Assembly: GCA_045635565.1 (NCBI GenBank) | Contig: JAZTVX010000065.1 | Coordinates: 1-55,401, forward strand | From: RGIG4140 sp045635565 | Lineage (GTDB): Bacteria; Pseudomonadota; Alphaproteobacteria; CAAHEQ01; UBA3637 | Length of the DNA: 55,401 nucleotides | Reading direction: 5' to 3' | The notes under the pieces: model-generated | What the model was told of the DNA's origin: nothing | Databases searched by the model: none | The model's input: the letters and a program-made list of their open reading frames with translations, nothing else | In this document: piece by piece, positions 52,764 through 55,401 of the stretch | Position numbering within the stretch: the first letter of the stretch is position 1 | Layout: each line of letters opens with the position of its first letter | Program-made: the position numbers and the translations under genes

Positions 52764-55120
52764 AAATTTCTTTAAGAGCACTCAAAAAATATTTGGATAC
52801 GACAGCCTCCACACAGGAAATTGCCGACACATTGACTTCTATCGGCTTGGAAGTGGAAGAAGTGATTGACAATGCATCATCACTTACACCTTTTCGCATT
52901 GCTGAAATCAAGACGGTTGAAAGCCATCCAAATGCTGACAAATTACATGTTTTAGGTGTATTTACGGGTCAGGAAATGATTCAAATCGTTTGTGGGGCTC
53001 CCAATGTTCGTATTGGCATGAAATCCGTTCTAGCCCGTGAAGGTGATTTAATTCCACTTTACAACGAACGGCTGAAAAAAGGGATGATTCGGGGTATAGA
53101 AAGCATGGGTATGCTTTGTTCGGAAAAAGAATTAGGCATCAGTGATAACCATGAAGGCATTATCGACTTAATAACAGACTTACCGGCAGGAACACCGGCA
53201 AGCGATGTTTTGGCAAGTGATATCATTCTAGATGTTAATGTAACACCCAATCGGGGGGATTGCTTCGGAGTCAAAGGAATTGCTCGAGATTTATCGGCCA
53301 CAGGTATCGGAACATATATTTCTCATGATGTTACCGAAATTGACGGACATTTTACATCACCCATACAAGTTCAAATTCATGATGAAGATTGTCCTCAATT
53401 TGTCGGTCGATACATTCGCAATGTTAAAAACGGCGAAAGTCCTAAATGGTTACAGGAATTTCTGATTTCAATGGGCATGCGTCCAATTTCGGCATTGGTT
53501 GACATCACAAATTACCTCAACGTTGCAGAATGTCGTCCGCTCCATGTATTTGATGCCGATAAATTAAATGGTCATCTTACTGTTCGCAAAGCCCGAGAAG
53601 GAGAAAAGATTCTCGCTTTAAATGAAAAAGAATACGAATTGACGGATAAAATGACAGTTATTGCCGATGATAACGGTGTATTAAGTATTGCCGGTGTTAT
53701 GGGAGGTGAAGCAACCGGTTGTACAAAAGATACTGTCAATGTCTTTTTAGAATCAGCTTATTTTACACCGATTTCAATTGCACACACCGGTCGAACATTA
53801 AATGCCGAATCAGATTCCCGCACACGGTTTGAACGAGGGATTGATCCTGCCTCACAAATCATGGGTAACAACATTGCAACACAATTGATTTTGGATATCT
53901 GTGGTGGTGAAGTATCAGATATCGTCATTGCCGGTCATGAACCAAACTGGCACCATGAAATTGATTTTGATTTCGGATTGGTCAAACGGTTGTGTGGATT
54001 AGATATTCCACATCAAAAAATGGTTGATATCTTGGAAAAACTGGGTTTCACAGTGAACGAAACAAAAATCAGCGTTCCGTCATGGCGAACAAATGATGTC
54101 AAAGAAGGAGCTGATTTAGTTGAAGAAATTGTTCGCATTAACGGATTGGATGATTTACCGACCCTCCCATTACGTCCGACAGAATTGCCGTTAGGGATTT
54201 TAATGCCTCATCAAAAAAGAGAAAGTGCTATCAGACGGGCATTGGCAGCCCGTGGATTGAATCAAGCCATTACCTGGTCTTTTATGGATTCAAAATTGGC
54301 TCAATATTTCAATTCAAAAGGGATTCGAATTGCTAATCCTATTGCTTCTGATTTGGATGAAATGCGTCCATCACTCGTTCCAAATCTGTTATCGGCTGTT
54401 CAACGCAATCAAGACAGAGGAATGAGTGATGTTCAATTATTTGAAGTCGGACCGGAATTTTATTCCACAACGCCCAAAGAACAACGCATGGTAGCCTGTG
54501 GTGTTCGATCCGGTCACTTTACACCACGTCACTTCCTTGAAAAAATGCGAGATGTTGATGTATTCGATGCAAAAGCCGATGCATTAGATGCTTTGGCCTC
54601 CATCGATGCACCTCAAAATTTACAGGTTGTGCGTAAGGCTCCGTCTTGGTACCATCCGGGTCGTTCTGGGGCTTTAACACTCGGAAAAAATGTTGTTGCT
54701 TATTTCGGTGAAATTCATCCGATGATATTAAAGGTTTTTGATATCAAAACACCTGTTGTTGCTTTTGAAATTTATATGGATAACGTACCACAAGCACGGG
54801 CAAAATCAAAATCTCAAAAACTGCTTAAAATGTCAAATTTAATGCCATTGACACGAGATTTTGCCTTTGTTGCCGATAAAACAATCGAAGCAAGTAAGTT
54901 AATCGTAGCCATTCAAAACGTTGATAAAGAAAAAATCACAAATGTTTCATTGTTCGACGTTTATGAAGGTGATAAATTACCCCAAGGTAAAAAATCGATT
55001 GCCGTACAGGTAACAATTTGGCCATCTGAAAAAACAATGACGGACAAGGAAATTGAAATATTAAGCACGCAAATTATAAATGCTGTCCACAAATCAACCG
55101 GGGCTGAATTACGTTCTTAA
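52760..55120 (+). CDS. pheT: Phenylalanyl-tRNA synthetase beta subunit
   Basis: A 786-residue subunit with a tRNA-binding OB fold near the start (IAEIKTVESHPNADKLHVL), B3/B4 editing domain, B5 domain, a catalytic-like core and the C-terminal FDX-ACB domain (PLTRDFAFVADKTIEAS). All expected domains are present. GGAGG lies within the end of pheS before the ATG, and the genes overlap. A terminator follows at 55138-55167. Confidence 0.96.
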   Translation: MKISLRALKKYLDTTASTQEIADTLTSIGLEVEEVIDNASSLTPFRIAEIKTVESHPNADKLHVLGVFTGQEMIQIVCGAPNVRIGMKSVLAREGDLIPLYNERLKKGMIRGIESMGMLCSEKELGISDNHEGIIDLITDLPAGTPASDVLASDIILDVNVTPNRGDCFGVKGIARDLSATGIGTYISHDVTEIDGHFTSPIQVQIHDEDCPQFVGRYIRNVKNGESPKWLQEFLISMGMRPISALVDITNYLNVAECRPLHVFDADKLNGHLTVRKAREGEKILALNEKEYELTDKMTVIADDNGVLSIAGVMGGEATGCTKDTVNVFLESAYFTPISIAHTGRTLNAESDSRTRFERGIDPASQIMGNNIATQLILDICGGEVSDIVIAGHEPNWHHEIDFDFGLVKRLCGLDIPHQKMVDILEKLGFTVNETKISVPSWRTNDVKEGADLVEEIVRINGLDDLPTLPLRPTELPLGILMPHQKRESAIRRALAARGLNQAITWSFMDSKLAQYFNSKGIRIANPIASDLDEMRPSLVPNLLSAVQRNQDRGMSDVQLFEVGPEFYSTTPKEQRMVACGVRSGHFTPRHFLEKMRDVDVFDAKADALDALASIDAPQNLQVVRKAPSWYHPGRSGALTLGKNVVAYFGEIHPMILKVFDIKTPVVAFEIYMDNVPQARAKSKSQKLLKMSNLMPLTRDFAFVADKTIEASKLIVAIQNVDKEKITNVSLFDVYEGDKLPQGKKSIAVQVTIWPSEKTMTDKEIEILSTQIINAVHKSTGAELRS

Positions 55121-55137
55121 TGAGTCAGTATTCATTC

Positions 55138-55167
55138 AAAAGGCAGTTCAATTGAACTGCCTTTTTT
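55138..55167. terminator. Bidirectional terminator after pheST
   Basis: AAGGCAGTTCAA is followed directly by its complement (55140-55163), a palindrome with A and T runs on both sides. It serves pheT and the minus-strand gene that ends at 55182. Confidence 0.85.
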
Positions 55168-55181
55168 GTTGGACCAATAAA

Positions 55182-55401
55182 CTATCGTTGACAATAAACC
55201 TTTCCTGTTTCATTGTCTTTCGTTGGTGTTCGTGACGCATTCCGACATAATTGTGCCGATAATTCATCTATGCCGATTTCGTTACTGCCGACATCAATTT
55301 CAGAACCCCAACAATCACCGTTGATATCTTGCCATTCTCCGGCATCACATGTTTGAACACAATATTTTAACTCGTCAACCTTCATCATTATCCGACGGTT
55401 A
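55182..55401 (-). CDS. C-terminal end of a cysteine-containing protein (5' end outside window)
   Basis: Open from the window edge to a stop at 55182 (72 codons seen). Reading back from the edge it has KVDELKYCVQTCDAGEWQD and GDCWGSEIDVGSNEIG, later LCRNASRTP and VYCQR; the five cysteines are spaced as in secreted, disulfide-rich proteins. The C-x-x-x-C pattern and polar composition recall the tail of the pilin-headed protein at 1-930, but no homologous segment is clear. An internal ATG at 55388 is probably not the start, since the frame remains open upstream. Confidence 0.65.
   Translation of the reverse strand, partial: NRRIMMKVDELKYCVQTCDAGEWQDINGDCWGSEIDVGSNEIGIDELSAQLCRNASRTPTKDNETGKVYCQR

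Overview
The window is a chromosomal segment of an AT-rich Gram-negative bacterium, most probably an alphaproteobacterium of the uncultured, host-associated kind. Reasons: the rpmF-plsX-fabH-ihfA-merR order, bamD-recN-ligA, birA next to RNase J, yqeY-dnaG-rpoD, an mreBCD-mrdA-rodA shape operon, BamD and lipoprotein genes (outer membrane), and a tRNA with an encoded CCA end. Cysteine-rich proteins with a type IV prepilin head, as at the left edge, are a trait I associate with gut alphaproteobacteria; this last point is recollection and the placement is inference.

Layout. 1-10015 (minus strand): a pilin-headed cysteine-rich protein cut by the window edge, a family 2 glycosyltransferase, a small lipoprotein, a TPR-methyltransferase, then the elongasome operon mreB-mreC-mreD-mrdA-rodA. 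10307-10381: tRNA-Thr(GGT). 10382-17000: an accessory stretch with two unrecognised genes, a lipoprotein with an HExxH zinc-protease motif, a serine-recombinase stub, duplicated hairpins, a broken family 8 glycosyltransferase, a GT10 (fucosyltransferase-type) enzyme and a MORN-repeat protein. 17045-24661: periplasmic endonuclease I, endonuclease IV, TspO, an alpha/beta hydrolase, ComF, SufE, BirA, RNase J and a DxD glycosyltransferase-like protein. 24757-28357 (minus): prepilin peptidase, rodZ, prfA, prmC. 28529-32966 (plus): YqeY-domain protein, dnaG and rpoD, the last behind a perfect TTGACA-N17-TATAAT promoter. 33135-36323: a membrane-anchored methyltransferase, an ankyrin-like protein, thyX, and an intact gene that looks like an IS481-type transposase with a destroyed active site. 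36336-46769 (minus): merR, ihfA, fabH, plsX, rpmF, then a YdbH/AsmA-like protein, ligA, recN and bamD. 46967-55120 (plus): GTP-dependent PEP carboxykinase, a tandem pair of AbiEii-like nucleotidyltransferases, and pheST. The last 220 bases hold the tail of a second small cysteine-containing protein, cut by the edge.

How the parts fit. Envelope construction dominates: cell-wall elongation (MreBCD, PBP2, RodA and RodZ, in two places), outer-membrane assembly (BamD, a YdbH-like bridge protein), lipid synthesis (PlsX, FabH) and surface glycosylation (GT2, GT10, the broken GT8 and the DxD protein). The prepilin peptidase in the rodZ operon is the enzyme expected to process the pilin-headed protein at the left edge. 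The most unusual items are that pilin/cysteine-rich fusion, the catalytically dead IS481-like protein, the paired AbiEii-like genes without a visible antitoxin, the relic-filled stretch beside tRNA-Thr, and two promoters placed so close to their start codons that the transcripts should be nearly leaderless.
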